DNA of 7,122 bases from Bacteroidales bacterium (GTDB lineage Bacteria > Bacteroidota > Bacteroidia > Bacteroidales > UBA932). The position numbers and the translations under genes are program-made. The stretch spans positions 1-7,122 of the forward strand of contig JAGCCD010000260.1 of the NCBI GenBank assembly GCA_017651785.1. Reading direction: 5' to 3'. The notes beneath the pieces were generated by a model that saw nothing but the letters and a program-made list of their open reading frames with translations, was not told the DNA's origin and did no database searches. Of the stretch, positions 5,994 through 7,122 are shown piece by piece; the first letter of the stretch is position 1; each line of letters begins with the position of its first letter.

Positions 5994-7122
5994 TTAATAG
6001 CCATAGTCATTAACCAGATTGTTCTGGCTGTTGGTGATGGAGTCGTAGAAGATGGGCCAGAACATATGCTGGACAGGGTCTCCGCTGTAGAGGCCGTGCT
6101 CCACGAGGTCGTCGTACAGGCCGGTGTCGGCACCCTTGCTGTCTACGACCTTGGTAATGTATCCGGACTTCTTCTCCCAGTTGCCCTTGGGCTTTGTGGT
6201 TTCTCCGGTGAAGCCCCAGATGGTGATCTGGTCGCCCTGTGCCTGATAGTAGACGTCGCCGTCGAGTCCGTTGATGCCGGCGAAGCGGCCGGTAAGGGAA
6301 CGGAACTCCTTCATTTCGGCTATGGTCTCGTCCATCTTGGTCTTGAGGAGGTTCCAGCGGATGAGGTCGAATTTGCGGGTCATTTCGCCGCAGAACTCGA
6401 GTGCGCGCTCGTCAACGATGGCGTTGAACATTGCGTCCTTGCCGGAAATACCGCTCACATAGTTCTCTGCGGCCTCTTCATTACCCTTGAATGCGCGCTT
6501 GCGTACCTCGAGGAGGTATTTGGCGGCCTCTGTGGTCTCTCCCTGCTCGTTGGCGATTTCCGCCGCCATAAGGAGGATGTCGGAATAGCGGAGCACTACG
6601 GGCTTGATGCCGTCGTCGTTGCCTCCGGTGTAGGGGACTCTCTTCATCCACTCGAAACGGTATTTACCGAAATACCACCTCTGGATGCCGGGGAGTTCCT
6701 TCTCGTCGTCGGAGTTCCAGCGCCAGTTCACGCAGGTGAGGTCGCGCCGCACGTCCTTGGGATCGTAGCGGAACCACATGGTGGGAACGGGGCCGGCGTC
6801 GCCGCCGCGGGTGACTTTTGATCCGCCTGCGTAGGAGGAGCCTTCGGAACGCACCGCGAAGGTGTAGTTCCAGCGGCCACGGCCGTCGGAGAACGGAATG
6901 ACGTACAGGGGCTCGTGACCGGGACCAGCCTCAAGGTTGCTGGCGTTGCTCTGGTTCATCCAGAGGGTCTCGTAATCCTCGAGGGATGCGGTGCCGGAAG
7001 AGATGGCCTCACGCAGGTAGGCGAGAGCCTTGGGATAGAGGACGCTCTTCTGGAGGTCGGGGTCTGAGCTCAGGCGTACTGTGCCCAGGTCGCCGGTGCC
7101 CACCTGGCCGTCCTCGGGACGG
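5994..7122 (-). CDS. SusD/RagB-family outer-membrane glycan-binding lipoprotein, C-terminal part (partial)
   Basis: SusD-like lipoproteins cap the SusC TonB-dependent transporter and capture glycans for import. 375 residues plus the TAA stop are visible. The frame stays open to the window edge: the GTG at 7103-7101 is an internal valine (EDGQVGTG), not a start. SusD proteins are usually 500-600 residues, so the signal peptide and the N-terminal TPR-rich part lie outside. Hallmarks are VLRYSDILLMAAEIANEQG followed by AAKYLLEVRKRAF, the helical pair that ends the family core, then RALEFCGEMTRKFDLIRW, matching the family's E-[LF]-x-G-E-x-x-R-x-x-D-L-x-R-W motif. The C-terminus is the usual FWPIFYDSITNSQNNLVNDYG type. 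The next gene starts 12 bases after the stop with no Shine-Dalgarno, so the two are almost certainly one operon. A SusC gene is expected upstream, beyond 7122. Pectin or oligogalacturonide as ligand is inferred from the neighbouring beta-helix lipoprotein and uxaC, not from this fragment. Confidence 0.95.
   Translation of the reverse strand, partial: RPEDGQVGTGDLGTVRLSSDPDLQKSVLYPKALAYLREAISSGTASLEDYETLWMNQSNASNLEAGPGHEPLYVIPFSDGRGRWNYTFAVRSEGSSYAGGSKVTRGGDAGPVPTMWFRYDPKDVRRDLTCVNWRWNSDDEKELPGIQRWYFGKYRFEWMKRVPYTGGNDDGIKPVVLRYSDILLMAAEIANEQGETTEAAKYLLEVRKRAFKGNEEAAENYVSGISGKDAMFNAIVDERALEFCGEMTRKFDLIRWNLLKTKMDETIAEMKEFRSLTGRFAGINGLDGDVYYQAQGDQITIWGFTGETTKPKGNWEKKSGYITKVVDSKGADTGLYDDLVEHGLYSGDPVQHMFWPIFYDSITNSQNNLVNDYGY

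Noticed and set aside
5772..6821. Open frame of 349 codons on the plus strand spanning the lipoprotein/susD junction
   Set aside because: It runs antisense across two well-supported genes and has a biased, non-protein-like composition.
5994..7103. GTG at 7103 as the start of a 369-residue gene
   Set aside because: The frame continues upstream to the window edge and the SusD family needs a much longer N-terminus, so this valine is internal.
7101..7112. CACCTGGCCGTC occurs at both ends of the window (1-12 and 7101-7112), suggesting a direct repeat or circular junction
   Set aside because: Both copies are coding in different genes (D-G-Q-V in UxaA and in SusD) and similarity stops after 12 bases, so it is most likely coincidence.
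1..7122. tRNA, rRNA, CRISPR arrays, insertion sequences, phage or defence genes
   Set aside because: I looked for cloverleaf-like genes, regularly spaced repeats, transposase or integrase motifs and terminal inverted repeats and saw none. The window is coding almost throughout.

Overview
The window looks like Bacteroidota DNA, most likely from the Bacteroidales. The reasons are a SusD/RagB-family gene, a large FnIII/beta-helix lipoprotein directly behind it, lipoprotein signal peptides, and almost no Shine-Dalgarno sequences before the starts. Most of the window is GC-rich: two 60-base blocks of uxaC that I counted by hand gave about 58% GC. That is high for Bacteroides proper, so a GC-rich Prevotella-like or uncultured gut/rumen Bacteroidales is plausible, but this is inference.

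All supported genes lie on the minus strand, so transcription runs from high to low coordinates. In transcription order: (1) the C-terminal part of a SusD-like glycan-binding lipoprotein (7122-5994, start outside the window); (2) a 1107-residue multidomain lipoprotein (5981-2658) with FnIII domains, a DUF4957/DUF5123-like right-handed beta-helix and three related C-terminal beta-sandwich modules; (3) a 61-nt gap holding a strong GC-rich hairpin and a possible Bacteroidota -7 box; (4) uxaC, uronate isomerase (2596-1181); (5) a 152-173-nt gap with a 12-bp perfect palindrome and a 26-codon ORF; (6) an AT-rich gene for an unrecognised lipoprotein (1007 or 1028 to 342); (7) the first 114 codons of uxaA, altronate dehydratase (342-1, continuing past the window).

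Together these read as the downstream end of a pectin or polygalacturonate utilisation locus joined to hexuronate catabolism. The SusD protein and the large lipoprotein would bind the polymer or its oligosaccharides at the cell surface. UxaC isomerises D-galacturonate to D-tagaturonate (and D-glucuronate to D-fructuronate), and UxaA dehydrates D-altronate to 2-keto-3-deoxygluconate. The intervening reductase (UxaB) is not in the window. SusC and any pectinases would be expected beyond position 7122.

The oddest part is the AT-rich lipoprotein gene between uxaC and uxaA. Its composition (about 32% GC over 421-660 by hand count) differs sharply from both neighbours, yet its stop codon overlaps the uxaA start by one base. 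The most informative protein is the 1107-residue lipoprotein, because of its triplicated C-terminal module.
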